A stretch of 64,000 nt of DNA from the NCBI RefSeq assembly GCF_012939995.1, contig NZ_SPMZ01000019.1, positions 1-64,000 on the forward strand, read 5' to 3'. Shown one piece after another: positions 27,327 to 36,941 of this stretch; position 1 is the stretch's first letter, and every line of letters begins with the position of its first letter. The notes under the pieces are model-generated. The model was not told where the DNA came from. It ran no database searches and saw only the letters and a program-made list of their open reading frames with translations. The stretch comes from Candidatus Competibacter phosphatis (GTDB taxonomy: Bacteria; Pseudomonadota; Gammaproteobacteria; Competibacterales; Competibacteraceae). Position numbers and translations under genes: made by a program.

Positions 27327-27986
27327 TCAGGCCACTCGCGCGCTGAAATCGTGACCGGCCAGGCTGAGCGTCAACACGTCGCCGGAGGCGAGCGGGCCAA
27401 CACCGGATGGCGTGCCGGTCAGTACCACGTCACCCGGTTGCAGGGTGAAGTGGGTGGAGATGTAGGCCATCAATTCGAAAATGCCGACCATCATCTGGCG
27501 GGTGTTGCCCTGCTGACGCAACTCGCCGTTGACCCGCAGCGCCAGCTCGGTTGCTTGCGGTTCGGGCAGCGCCTCGGGGTGCAGGAACGTCGACAGCGGG
27601 CAGGCGCCATCGAAGGCTTTGGCGGTTTCCCAGGGGTGGCCTTTCTTTTTCAAGTCGTTTTGCAGATCGCGCAGGGTCAGATCCAGGGCGATGCCGTAAC
27701 CGGCCACGGCCGTTCGGGCGGTGTCGGTGTCGGCGTTCCGCAGCTCCCGGTCCACCAGCACCGCCAGTTCCACTTCGTGGTGGCACTCGCCTCGCCCCGC
27801 CGGCAGCCGGATCGCTTCATCCAGTCCGGCCAGCGCGGTGGCCGGCTTCATGAACAGGATGGGCGTTTCCGGGACCGCGTTGTTGAGTTCGCGGATGTGG
27901 TCGAGATAGTTGCGGCCGATGCAGACGACCTTGCCGATCGGCAGCGCCAGCGGGCTGCCATCCAGATAGCGGTGTTGGTAAGCCAC
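27327..27986 (-). CDS. Fumarylacetoacetate hydrolase (FAH) family protein
   Basis: This 219-residue metal-dependent hydrolase or decarboxylase of the YcgM/fumarylpyruvate hydrolase type has IGKVVCIGRNYLDHIRELNN. The metal-binding motif is HHEVELAVLVDREL, and the C-terminal segment is GDVVLTGTPSGVGPL. GTG 27986 (MAYQHRYLDG) fits the family start; the open frame continues upstream but covers the terminator region. It lies just upstream of the quinone-reductase-like gene on the minus strand, and the two may form a small operon. Confidence 0.9.
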   Translation of the reverse strand: MAYQHRYLDGSPLALPIGKVVCIGRNYLDHIRELNNAVPETPILFMKPATALAGLDEAIRLPAGRGECHHEVELAVLVDRELRNADTDTARTAVAGYGIALDLTLRDLQNDLKKKGHPWETAKAFDGACPLSTFLHPEALPEPQATELALRVNGELRQQGNTRQMMVGIFELMAYISTHFTLQPGDVVLTGTPSGVGPLASGDVLTLSLAGHDFSARVA

Positions 27987-28063
27987 GAGGATTGTTCCAA
28001 GTTGTGAGTGGCGGGAAAGGTATTGTCGGGTAAGCCCAGCGGGGCCGCAACGGCGGGCACGAC

Positions 28064-28090
28064 AAAAAAGCGCCAGCCCGAAGGCTGGCG
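28064..28090 (-). terminator. Intrinsic terminator with UUCG loop after the Alpha-E gene
   Basis: On the minus strand the 8-bp stem CGCCAGCC/GGCTGGCG closes a UUCG tetraloop and is followed by six T within seven bases. It lies 48 bases past the Alpha-E stop and would end the ATP-grasp/Alpha-E transcript. Confidence 0.9.
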
Positions 28091-28137
28091 AAGTGGATGA
28101 CTCGTGGGTCGAGCGAAGCTGGCCGGAAACTTGCCAA

Positions 28138-29137
28138 CTAGGCGAAGTAGGTGGCAGCGATCTGATCGTGCAGTTGGCCCAGACCGAGCTGCAGCTCATC
28201 GATGAATTCGTGCAGACCCTCGCGGGCCAGTTCCGGCACCGCCGCCGTGTTCAAGCGTTGTCTGAGGGCGGCGATGCTGGCGAGCGGCATGGCGTTCTTG
28301 GGGAGTTCCCGCAGGCAGATTTCCATCTGCGTCAGGCAACAGGCCACGGCGCGCGGAAGACTTTCATCTTGTAACAGGAACTTGAGCACGTCTGGACCTC
28401 CGACCCGCAACCGTACCTGCTGGCGGTACATCTGGTAGGCGCTCAGCGATTTCAATACGCTCATCCATTGAATGTTCTCGAAAGGGTCTTGTTCCTGCCG
28501 TTCGGATGTGGCGGCCTGAGACTGGCATGGTTCCAGTCGAGTCCTGCTCCTGTCGCGATTCCACCACCACCGGTTGGCTGGCGCGCGGCAGCAGATTGGC
28601 CGACCGCACGTCCAGAATACGGGTGGTCATGTCGGCCCGTTCCAGGTAGCGGCCCAGCCGGACGAAATCGTAGGCGGCGGTGCGGCTCATGGCGCCGGAC
28701 AGCATGCCGTTGATCTGTTGCGCGCCGTGAATGACCCGTCGCATGAATTCGAAACGACCACGCCGGGTGGGGACATGGTCGCGGGCGTAGATGTATAGGC
28801 CGTTGACCTGTTCCCAAGCATCCTGTGGCACGGTGTCACGCGTGGTTCGCAGGTTCTCGCGGGCGGCGGCCAGGCTGGAGATGATCGAACCGGGATTGTC
28901 GCGGTCGCTGATCAGGAATTTGACCACGGCGGTCTCGTCGGCCAGCCGGTTCGGGTCCTTCTCGAAGAACAGTTTCTCGGCGCCGACGATGAAGATCAGC
29001 GGCAGCCAGCCGAAGGTGGTATTGCGCGGCAGATCCAGCAGCAGGTTGCTGTTGACGTTGATGATGCGCGCGGTGTCTTCGGCCCGTTCGATTTGACGGG
29101 CCATCCAATAGATGTTTTGGGCGACGCGTGACAGCAT
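28138..29137 (-). CDS. Alpha-E domain protein (DUF403), frameshifted as assembled
   Basis: This all-helical Alpha-E protein partners circularly permuted ATP-grasp enzymes in predicted peptide-forming systems. It begins MLSRVAQNIYWMARQIERAE, with FEFMRRVIHGAQQINGMLSG and YDFVRLGRYLERADMTTRIL further on. The frame breaks near 28515. Dropping one of the two C there (plus strand) joins the body to ENIQWMSVLKSLSAYQMYRQ and carries on to the end, IAATYFA. The exact base is uncertain because no long homopolymer is involved. The ATG 29137 lies one base after the ATP-grasp stop, so the pair is co-translated. Confidence 0.87.
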
Positions 29138-29138
29138 G

Positions 29139-30590
29139 TTAGAAGCCCTCGGTATCGACGATCCAGGTGTCCTTGCTGCCACCCCCTTGCGAGGAGTTGA
29201 CCACCAACGAACCTTTTCTGAGAGCGACCCGGGTCAGGCCGCCGGTGGTCACGTAGGTGGTGGGACCGGACAGGATGAACGGCCGCAAGTCCACATGACG
29301 TGGCTCCATCTGGTCGTCGCACAGGGTCGGCGAGGTGGAGATCGACAGGGTGGGTTGGGCCATATAGTTGCGTGGATCCTTCTGGATCAGTTCGGCGAAG
29401 CGCTTGCGCTCGCTGGAAGTGGCGTGCGGTCCGACCATCATGCCGTAACCGCCGGATTCGTTGGCGGGCTTGACCACCAGTTTATCCAGATTGGCCAATA
29501 CATGGCCTCGGTCCTTCTCGCGCATGCACAGGTAGGAGGGCACGTTGGCGATCAGGGGATCCTGGTCGAGATAGTATTTGATAATGTCAGGGACAAAGGT
29601 GTACACGACCTTGTCGTCGGCCACGCCGGCGCCCGGTGCGTTGGCCAGCGCCACGTTGCCTTTGCGCCAGGCCCGCATCAAACCCTTGACACCCAGCGAC
29701 GAATCCGGCCGGAAGGCTTCGGGATCGAGAAACAAATCATCGACCCGCCGGTAGATCACGTCCACCCGTTCCAATCCCTGGATGGTGCGCATGTAGACGC
29801 AGTCGTCGTCGCCGACCTCAAGGTCGCTACCCTCGACCAGTTCCACGCCCATCTGTTGGGCGAGATAGGAATGCTCGAAATAGGCCGAGTTGTAGATGCC
29901 GGGGGTGAGCACCACCACGCTGGGGTTGTCGCCGGGGCGCGGCGACAGCGAGGCCAGCATGTCGTACAGCCGTGGAGCGTAGTCGTCCACTGGCTGGATG
30001 CGTTGGTACTCGAACAGTTCCGGGAACACCCGCTTGGTGACCACCCGGTTTTCCAGCATGTAGGACACGCCGGAAGGAACCCGCAGGTTATCTTCCAGCA
30101 CGTAGACCGTACCGTCCTTGTCGCGCACCAGATCCGAGCCGCAGATGTGCGCCCAGACGCCGTGACGCGGGCTGACCCCCACGCACTGCGGCCGGAAATT
30201 GACCGACTGCTCCAACACCTCGGCTGGAAACACGCCGTCCTTGATGATCTTCTGCTCGTGGTAAAGATCGTCGATGAATAGGTTGAGCGCCTGCACCCGT
30301 TGTTTCAGACCAGCTTCGGTGCGGTCCCATTCGCGCTTCGGGATGATGCGCGGCACGATGTCGAACGGCCAGGCCCGGTCGATGCTGCCACCCTCGGTGT
30401 AGACGGTGAAGGTGATGCCCATGACCAATATGGCCAGTTCGGCCGCCGTTTTGCGCTCGTGTAGTTCCTCATCGCTCAGCGAGGCTAGATACTCGCATAG
30501 AGTCTTCGCCGCCGGTCGTGGTCCGGTCGCGCCGTCGATGAGTTCGTCGTATGCGCCGGTCGCGGCATAGTTCCGCCATTCGATTGTCAT
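29139..30590 (-). CDS. Circularly permuted ATP-grasp protein (DUF404/DUF407 type)
   Basis: This 483-residue predicted carboxylate-amine (peptide) ligase belongs to the circularly permuted ATP-grasp family (COG2308). Key segments are FDIVPRIIPKREWDRTEAGL, QCVGVSPRHGVWAHICGSDL, VYVLEDNLRVPSGVSYMLEN, the nucleotide-binding KPANESGGYGMMVGP and the end SLVVNSSQGGGSKDTWIVD. Proteins of this family are regularly linked to Alpha-E and transglutaminase-like proteins. All three are present here, the last on the divergent strand 348 bases away. The substrate peptide or acceptor is unknown, and no small peptide gene is visible next to it. Confidence 0.93.
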   Translation of the reverse strand: MTIEWRNYAATGAYDELIDGATGPRPAAKTLCEYLASLSDEELHERKTAAELAILVMGITFTVYTEGGSIDRAWPFDIVPRIIPKREWDRTEAGLKQRVQALNLFIDDLYHEQKIIKDGVFPAEVLEQSVNFRPQCVGVSPRHGVWAHICGSDLVRDKDGTVYVLEDNLRVPSGVSYMLENRVVTKRVFPELFEYQRIQPVDDYAPRLYDMLASLSPRPGDNPSVVVLTPGIYNSAYFEHSYLAQQMGVELVEGSDLEVGDDDCVYMRTIQGLERVDVIYRRVDDLFLDPEAFRPDSSLGVKGLMRAWRKGNVALANAPGAGVADDKVVYTFVPDIIKYYLDQDPLIANVPSYLCMREKDRGHVLANLDKLVVKPANESGGYGMMVGPHATSSERKRFAELIQKDPRNYMAQPTLSISTSPTLCDDQMEPRHVDLRPFILSGPTTYVTTGGLTRVALRKGSLVVNSSQGGGSKDTWIVDTEGF

Positions 30591-30938
30591 CTATCGTTGT
30601 CCTTAGCATTGGCATGCTCGATCGTTGTTGCGTTTGAGTGCAGCAAAATCCAAGCCAGTTGGGAATAAAACAGGATGGTTGGGGCTGGTTGGTGGTATGA
30701 CAAACAAAAATACAATAGCTGCCTTCAATGGCATGGGAAGCATGACGGACGGTGGCCCAAGGGAAACAGCCTGAATGCACGAGGATGACGCGGGAAAAGT
30801 CATGTTGCACTGATTAGGTGCAATACGGTGAATTGTAAACGAACTTCTCCCGTTTGACGGCGTGCCTCGGCATTGGCCAAGCCGGGTTGTTCCCGCATAA
30901 TGCGCGCCACGATTGTAGCCGACTGTGAAGGATAGGCC
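30591..30938. promoter_or_regulatory. Divergent intergenic region between the ATP-grasp and transglutaminase genes
   Basis: This gap of 348 bases has no supported gene. It must hold the promoters of both units, but I see no convincing -35/-10 pair. The only notable content is an AT-rich part around 30660-30715. No repeats or hairpins stand out. Confidence 0.45.
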
Positions 30939-33900
30939 ATGGCCATACGTGTTGCTCTCCACCACCATACCTCGTATCGATTCGATCGCGCCGTCAGTGT
31001 ATCGCCGCATGTGATCCGACTGCGCCCGGCGTCGCATACCCGTACCCCGATCCATGCCTACTCGCTCAAGATCGAGCCGGCCCAGCATTTCATCAACTGG
31101 ATGCAGGACCCCTTCGGCAATTTCCAGGCCCGGCTGGTGTTTCCGGAAAAGGTTCGGGAACTGAGCCTGACCGTCGATCTGGTGGCCGAGATGACGGTCA
31201 TCAATCCCTTCGATTTCTTCGTCGAAAGCTACGCCGAGAAGTATCCGTTTGCCTACGAACCCACCCTATGCCGGGAGTTGACGCCCTATCTGGAGACGCA
31301 GGAAAACGGCCCATTACTGAATGCCTGGCTGGAGGGTGTCGATCGCAACAAACCACAAACGATCGTCGATTTCCTGGTGGAACTCAATCGACGACTGGGT
31401 CAGGACATCGGCTATCTCATTCGCATGGAAGCAGGGGTGCAGACCTGTGAGGAAACGCTGGGCAAACGCAGCGGTTCCTGCCGCGATTCGGCTTGGCTGC
31501 TGGTGCAAATCCTGCGACATCTGGGATTGGCGGCGCGCTTCGTTTCCGGCTACCTGATTCAACTGACCGCCGATCTCAAGTCCTTGGATGGCCCCTCCGG
31601 CCCCGAGGCCGATTTCACCGACTTGCACGCCTGGGCCGAGGTGTTCGTGCCGGGTGCCGGCTGGATCGGCTTGGATCCGACCTCCGGCTTGTTCGCCGGC
31701 GAAGGTCATATCCCGCTGGCCTGCACGCCGACCCCGCCTAGCGCCGCGCCGGTCACCGGCTATACCGATCAATGCGAAACGGAATTCGATTTCGGCATGA
31801 AAGTGACGCGCATCCACGAGGACCCGCGTGTCACCAAGCCCTACACCGAGGAGCAATGGCGGACCATCGAGGCCTTGGGCCACGATGTGGACGCGAAATT
31901 ACGCGCTGACGACGTGCGATTGACCATGGGCGGCGAACCGACCTTTGTCTCCATCGACGACATGGACGGCGCGGAATGGACCACCGCCGCTATCGGTCCC
32001 ACCAAACGCAAGCTGGCTGGGCGGCTGTTGAAGAAACTGCGCGACCGCTTCGCGCCTTACGGCTTCCTGCATTACAGTCAAGGCAAGTGGTATCCGGGCG
32101 AATCCCTGCCGCGCTGGGCGCTGTCTTGCTACTGGCGTAGCGACGATCTGCCGCTGTGGCACGATCCGCGCTGGATTGCCGATGACGAGACGCCGCAAGG
32201 GTTCGGCCCGGAGCACGCGCTGACCTTTGCGCAAGAGTTGACCCGGCGCTTGGGCGTGAATGCCGGGCGCCTGATTCCTGGCTACGAGGACGTGTATTAC
32301 TACCTGTGGAAGGAACGCACGCTGCCGGTCAACGTCGATCCCTTGAAGTACGATCTCAAGGACGATGAGGAGCGCCGGCGGCTGGCGATCCTGCTGGAGC
32401 GGGGTCTGAACGCCATCACTGGGTATGCGCTGCCGATCCGCTGGCACGAAACGCCGGATGGCGGGCGATGGATGAGCGGACCGTGGGCGCTGCGTCGTGA
32501 GCATCTGTATCTGATTCCCGGTGACTCGCCGATGGGTTATCGGTTGCCGTTGGCGGCCCTGCCCTGGGTCGGAGAGACCGACCGCGAAGTGCCGCATCCG
32601 CAGTCGTTGTTCGAGTTCCGCGCCGCGCTGGGCGATGTCCATGGCGAGGTGATGCGCCGCTATAGCGAATTTCTGAGAGGAGGAACGGAGGCCGCACGCG
32701 GCGATTTCCAGGAACAACCGGCTGCGACGGCGGATACCCAAGCCGTGATCCACACCTCCTTGTGCGTGGAGCCGCGTGAAGGCCACCTCTACGTTTTCAT
32801 GCCGCCGCTGGGGCAATTGGAGCATTATCTGGATCTGTTGGCCTGCGTCGAGCAGACCGCCGCCGATCTGGCAATGCCGGTGCTGGTCGAGGGGTACGCG
32901 CCACCGTCCGACTGGCGGCTGCGCAAATTCGCCGTCACGCCCGATCCCGGTGTGATCGAAGTCAATATCCATCCCGCCAGCGACTGGGATGAACTGAAGC
33001 GCAACATCGAAGGTTTGTACGAGGATGCGCGCCAATCTCGGCTCGGTACCGAGAAATTCATGCTGGACGGGCGGCACACCGGTACCGGTGGTGGTAACCA
33101 CGTTACCCTGGGTGGTGCCACGCCGAGCGATAGCCCATTCCTGCGCCGGCCCGATCTGCTGCGCAGTTTGCTCACCTACTGGCAGCATCATCCCAGCTTG
33201 TCCACGCTGTTCTCCGGGCTGTTCATCGGCCCGACCAGTCAGGCGCCGCGAGTGGATGAGGCCCGCAACGACAGCCTGTACGAGTTGGAAATCGCCTTTC
33301 AGCAGATGCCGGCCGGCGAAGTGCCGCAACCGTGGTTGGTGGACCGCTTGTTGCGCAATCTATTGGTGGACCTGAGCGGCAATACCCACCGCGCCGAATT
33401 TTGCATCGACAAGTTGTACTCGCCGGATTCCGCCACCGGGCGGTTGGGCTTGGTGGAAATGCGCGCTTTCGAGATGCCGCCGCATGCCCGCATGAGCCTG
33501 ATGCAGATGCTGCTGTTGCGCGGCTTGGTGGCGCGGTTCTGGGAGCGGCCCTATGCGGGTCGAGAATTGGTACGCTGGGGCACGCGAATTCACGATCAGT
33601 TCATGCTGCCGCACTACGTATGGGCGGATTTCCAGGATGTGATCGGCGAGTTGAACGATGCCGGCTACCCGTTTGCGAGCGACTGGTTTCTGCCGTTCTT
33701 CGAGTTCCGTTTTCCGCACTATGGCAACATCGTCCATCGCGATGTCGATCTGGAACTGCGCCAGGCCTTGGAGCCATGGCATGTGCTGGGCGAAGAGCAG
33801 GCACTGGGTGGCACCGCCCGTTATGTCGACTCCTCGGTGGAACGAATGCAGGTCAAGGTGCGCGGCATGGTCGGCGAGCGGCATGTGGTGGCCTGCAACG

Positions 33901-34256
33901 GCCGGCGGGTACCGTTGCGCCCGACCGAGATTCCGGGCGAATTCGTGGCCGGCGTTCGTTACCGTGCTTGGCAACCGCCGTCGGCATTGCACCCGACCAT
34001 CCCGGTTCACGCGCCTCTGGTATTCGACCTGGTGGATACCTGGAACCAGCGCTCCATCGGTGGTTGCACCTATCATGTGCAACATCCAGGTGGCCGCAAC
34101 CCCGACACGTTCCCCGTCAACGCCAACGAAGCGGAAGCGCGGCGTTTCGCCCGATTCTGGCCGTATGGTCACACCCCCGGGTCGATGATGGCGCCAGCCG
34201 AGGAACCCAACCCCAACTTTCCGTTTACGCTGGATTTGCGGCGGCGAGAGGATTGA
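30939..34256 (+). CDS. Large transglutaminase-like protein with DUF2126 domain
   Basis: This 1105-residue protein has three parts. Residues 1-~270 form a bacterial transglutaminase/protease-like domain (beta-strand N-terminal region YRFDRAVSVSPHVIRLRPAS) with a complete triad: Cys181 in RSGSCRDSAW, His230 in TDLHAWAEV and Asp246 in LDPTSG. From about residue 320 on, DUF2126 begins with LTMGGEPTFVSIDDMDGAEW. It contains GTGGGNHVTLGGATPSDSPF and ends near FWPYGHTPGSM. DUF2126 resembles a ligase-like fold in the same predicted peptide-modification systems as the ATP-grasp/Alpha-E pair. A cytosolic location is likely because no signal peptide is visible. Confidence 0.93.
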   Translation: MAIRVALHHHTSYRFDRAVSVSPHVIRLRPASHTRTPIHAYSLKIEPAQHFINWMQDPFGNFQARLVFPEKVRELSLTVDLVAEMTVINPFDFFVESYAEKYPFAYEPTLCRELTPYLETQENGPLLNAWLEGVDRNKPQTIVDFLVELNRRLGQDIGYLIRMEAGVQTCEETLGKRSGSCRDSAWLLVQILRHLGLAARFVSGYLIQLTADLKSLDGPSGPEADFTDLHAWAEVFVPGAGWIGLDPTSGLFAGEGHIPLACTPTPPSAAPVTGYTDQCETEFDFGMKVTRIHEDPRVTKPYTEEQWRTIEALGHDVDAKLRADDVRLTMGGEPTFVSIDDMDGAEWTTAAIGPTKRKLAGRLLKKLRDRFAPYGFLHYSQGKWYPGESLPRWALSCYWRSDDLPLWHDPRWIADDETPQGFGPEHALTFAQELTRRLGVNAGRLIPGYEDVYYYLWKERTLPVNVDPLKYDLKDDEERRRLAILLERGLNAITGYALPIRWHETPDGGRWMSGPWALRREHLYLIPGDSPMGYRLPLAALPWVGETDREVPHPQSLFEFRAALGDVHGEVMRRYSEFLRGGTEAARGDFQEQPAATADTQAVIHTSLCVEPREGHLYVFMPPLGQLEHYLDLLACVEQTAADLAMPVLVEGYAPPSDWRLRKFAVTPDPGVIEVNIHPASDWDELKRNIEGLYEDARQSRLGTEKFMLDGRHTGTGGGNHVTLGGATPSDSPFLRRPDLLRSLLTYWQHHPSLSTLFSGLFIGPTSQAPRVDEARNDSLYELEIAFQQMPAGEVPQPWLVDRLLRNLLVDLSGNTHRAEFCIDKLYSPDSATGRLGLVEMRAFEMPPHARMSLMQMLLLRGLVARFWERPYAGRELVRWGTRIHDQFMLPHYVWADFQDVIGELNDAGYPFASDWFLPFFEFRFPHYGNIVHRDVDLELRQALEPWHVLGEEQALGGTARYVDSSVERMQVKVRGMVGERHVVACNGRRVPLRPTEIPGEFVAGVRYRAWQPPSALHPTIPVHAPLVFDLVDTWNQRSIGGCTYHVQHPGGRNPDTFPVNANEAEARRFARFWPYGHTPGSMMAPAEEPNPNFPFTLDLRRRED

Positions 34257-34529
34257 TACCAGGTTTTCGGGGCTGATCCCCGGTGTCGACTCAATCGTCG
34301 CCGTCGGGGCATCCCACCGAATGGGGATTCCTGAGGAGTGGTTGAGGCGCGAACCACCGTATTGTCGATCTCTTGTGCAAGATATGTTCTACAGTTTTGA
34401 AGGGTGATCGTTAAGGCATCGGAACCGGACAAAATCCAAACTTTTCATTCGGATTTTTGTGTGGGTCGGCAAAGGGTGATGGTGATGGTGATAAGGTCAT
34501 TCTCCGTTGTACGGGATTCCCGTCTCTGC

Positions 34530-34940
34530 ATGCAATCGAGACGGTACGTATCAAGCGCTGACGAAAAGGACGATGAGGCGGCGAAGGCCAAGAGTTTTGG
34601 AGCTCATCTTCGGGAGCTCCGCGAACAACGCCGAAAAGTGAACCGCCGGTACTCGGTGCGGCAAACCGCCGAGCGGATCGGAGTGGAGCCGACCCACCTC
34701 AGCAAGATCGAGCGTGGGGAAATTTACCCACCGACGGAGGATACGATGCGGCGGTTGGCGGCCGATCTGGGGGAAGACGCGGACTTGCTGTTGGCCAGGG
34801 CGGGCTTGGTGGCCAGCGACGTTCTGGAGGTCATCGCCAAACGGCCGACGCTGTTTGCCGAGATCATCCGAGGATTGGGCGACGTGTCCGACCAGGAGTT
34901 GTCCGCCTTGGTGCATAAGGTCCGCAACGGCGTCTGGTAG
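34530..34940 (+). CDS. XRE-family helix-turn-helix regulator
   Basis: This DNA-binding regulator of about 136 residues has a single HTH (YSVRQTAERIGVEPTHLSKIE, read in two parts) followed by RGEIYPPTEDTMRRLAADLG. A C-terminal helix pair with VIAKRPTLFAEIIRGLGDVS is typical of XRE regulators with a DUF-like tail. ATG 34530 is chosen; the open frame extends back to 34404, but that extension looks non-coding. It lies downstream of the transglutaminase gene with a gap of about 270 bases. Its target could be that locus or the deacetylase, but no operator repeat is clear. Confidence 0.85.
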   Translation: MQSRRYVSSADEKDDEAAKAKSFGAHLRELREQRRKVNRRYSVRQTAERIGVEPTHLSKIERGEIYPPTEDTMRRLAADLGEDADLLLARAGLVASDVLEVIAKRPTLFAEIIRGLGDVSDQELSALVHKVRNGVW

Positions 34941-35026
34941 AAGGGCGGCGAGCCGGGAACATCGCGCTTGCCGCGCCGAAGCGGGTTCCACTCGATTGCC
35001 GGATTTCCGATATGCGCGGGTGACGA

Positions 35027-35674
35027 ATGAAGGTCGTTCAGAGTTGGGATGATGGGGTCGTGGACGATATTCGGCTGGCGGATTTGCTGCGCCGCCACCA
35101 GGCCAGCGCCACTTTCAATCTCAATCCCGGCTTGCACCACGCGGGGCGTTCCTTTAGTTGGCGTTATGGCGACAAGGAGGTGTGGCGACTCAGCCGCGAC
35201 GAATTGATCGAGATCTACGCCGGTTTCGAGATCGCCAACCACTCCCTGAACCATCCCAATCTGCCTGATCTGTCTCCCACGGATCTGCGGCGTGAGGTGC
35301 AAGACAGCCGACGCATTTTGCAAGAGTGGTTTCGGCAGCCGGTGCGGGGTTTTTGCTATCCCTTCGGCGGGTTCAATCCGGCGGTGAAGGAAGCGGTGCG
35401 CGCTGCCGGTCATGTCTACGCCCGCACCGTGACCGAATGCGAACCGATATTACCGCTGACCGATCCATTCGAGTTCGGAGTCAGTTGCCGGTTCGTCGAT
35501 CCCTCGTTCTGGACTCGTTACGAGCATGCCAAGGCATCAGATGGCGTGTTCTGCTTCTGGGGGCACAGCTACGAATTGGTCGATGAAGCCATGTGGGCCG
35601 AGCTGGAAGACAAGATCGCCCGGATCGGCGCCGATCCGGCGGCGGAATGGGCGAGCATCGAAGCATTGTTCTGA
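35027..35674 (+). CDS. Polysaccharide deacetylase (NodB-homology) family protein
   Basis: This 215-residue carbohydrate esterase 4-type protein has the catalytic/metal Asp in VQSWDDGVVDD and the metal-binding histidines in IANHSLNHPNL. The motif-3-like segment is GFCYPFGGFN, and the C-terminal FWGHSYELVDEAMWAELE is seen in small, non-secreted members. There is no signal peptide, so it may act on a cytosolic sugar or a lipid-linked precursor. It starts at ATG 35027 and faces the MacB permease gene tail-to-tail. Confidence 0.9.
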   Translation: MKVVQSWDDGVVDDIRLADLLRRHQASATFNLNPGLHHAGRSFSWRYGDKEVWRLSRDELIEIYAGFEIANHSLNHPNLPDLSPTDLRREVQDSRRILQEWFRQPVRGFCYPFGGFNPAVKEAVRAAGHVYARTVTECEPILPLTDPFEFGVSCRFVDPSFWTRYEHAKASDGVFCFWGHSYELVDEAMWAELEDKIARIGADPAAEWASIEALF

Positions 35675-35732
35675 ACGGCTCCATCTTGGTGCGTGCTCAG
35701 CCCTGATCCGGGGGCGCTCCACCTGGCGACAT

Positions 35733-36941
35733 TCACTCGTGCCGCAATGCGTCGATGGGATCGAGCCGCGCGGCGCGGCGGGCCGGGAAATAACCGAAGA
35801 TCACACCGATCGCCGCCGAAAACAGGAACGACAGCAGGTTGATGCCGGGATCGAAGACATACGGTACCTGCATGATCTTGGCCAGCCCGAGCGAGGCCAG
35901 TGTCGCCAAGGTGATCCCGACAACGCCGCCCAGCGACGACAGGGCTACTGCCTCGATCAGAAATTGCAGCAGGACCTCCCGCTCCAGCGCCCCGATCGCC
36001 AGTCGGATGCCGATTTCGCGGGTGCGCTCGGTCACCGATACCAGCATGATGTTCATGATACCGATGCCGCCGACCAGCAGACTGACCGCCGCCACCGCAC
36101 CCAACAGCATGGTCAATACCTTGGTGGTGCCGGTCATGGCCTCGGCGATCTGCCGAGTGTCGAGGATGGAAAAATTATCGTCCTCGTTGGCGACGATCTT
36201 GCGTCGTTCACGCATCAGCAACCGTAAATCCGCCATGATGCGGTCGGTATCCCCGCTGTCTTGCGCCGACACCATCAGGGTGTTGACATCTTGGTTGCCG
36301 GCCAGGCGGCGCTGCAGGGTGCGCAGCGGTATCACGATGATGTCGTCCTGATCCATGCCCATGGCCGACTGCCCCTTGGATTGCAGCAGGCCGATCACCT
36401 CGCAGGCGAAATTCTTGATCCGCAACTCGTCGCCCAGCGGCGGGCGGTCGCCGAACAGCTCCTTGCGCACTGTGGCGCCGATCACGCAAACGGCCTTGCC
36501 GGCGCGCTGCTCGGCCTTGGTGAAAACCCGTCCGTCGGCGAGCTGCCAGTTGCCCACGGTGAAATAAGCATCGGTGCTACCGGTCACCGTGGTCGACCAA
36601 TTGCGCGCCGCGTACACCACGGTCACGCTTTTGTTGGCGACCGGCGCGACCGCATTGATCGAGCTGATTTGCGCCGCGATGGCTTCCGCGTCGCTGGCCT
36701 TGAATCGCGGTGCGCCCGCCGAATCCCGTCCGGGACCGAGCCGCTGACCGGGGCGCACCATGATGAGGTTGCTGCCGAGGCTGGAAATCTGGTCCGAAAC
36801 CGCGCGGGTGGCGCCGTTGCCCAGCGTGACCATGGTGATCACCGCGCCGACGCCGATCACGATACCGAGAATGGTCAGGAACGACCGCAGCAAATTGCGC
36901 CGAATCGCCCGTAAGGCCAATAGCACGCTGCTCCAGAACAT
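35733..36941 (-). CDS. MacB-type ABC transporter permease
   Basis: This 402-residue permease has the MacB_PCD/FtsX layout. One N-terminal helix (FLTILGIVIGVGAVITMVTL) precedes a periplasmic domain with a VRPGQRLGPGRDSAG-like stretch, and three C-terminal helices end VIFGYFPARRAARLDPIDAL. The ATG at 36941 overlaps the ATPase stop as TGATG; a TTG at 36944 is an alternative. It is the last gene of the operon that also encodes the adaptor, ATPase and outer-membrane channel, so a full MacAB-TolC-like exporter is encoded. Confidence 0.93.
   Translation of the reverse strand: MFWSSVLLALRAIRRNLLRSFLTILGIVIGVGAVITMVTLGNGATRAVSDQISSLGSNLIMVRPGQRLGPGRDSAGAPRFKASDAEAIAAQISSINAVAPVANKSVTVVYAARNWSTTVTGSTDAYFTVGNWQLADGRVFTKAEQRAGKAVCVIGATVRKELFGDRPPLGDELRIKNFACEVIGLLQSKGQSAMGMDQDDIIVIPLRTLQRRLAGNQDVNTLMVSAQDSGDTDRIMADLRLLMRERRKIVANEDDNFSILDTRQIAEAMTGTTKVLTMLLGAVAAVSLLVGGIGIMNIMLVSVTERTREIGIRLAIGALEREVLLQFLIEAVALSSLGGVVGITLATLASLGLAKIMQVPYVFDPGINLLSFLFSAAIGVIFGYFPARRAARLDPIDALRHE

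Noticed and set aside
31899-33329. Long minus-strand open frame inside the DUF2126 gene (476 codons)
   Set aside because: It is the antisense shadow of a well-conserved protein and is rich in Gln/Arg/His without domain features.
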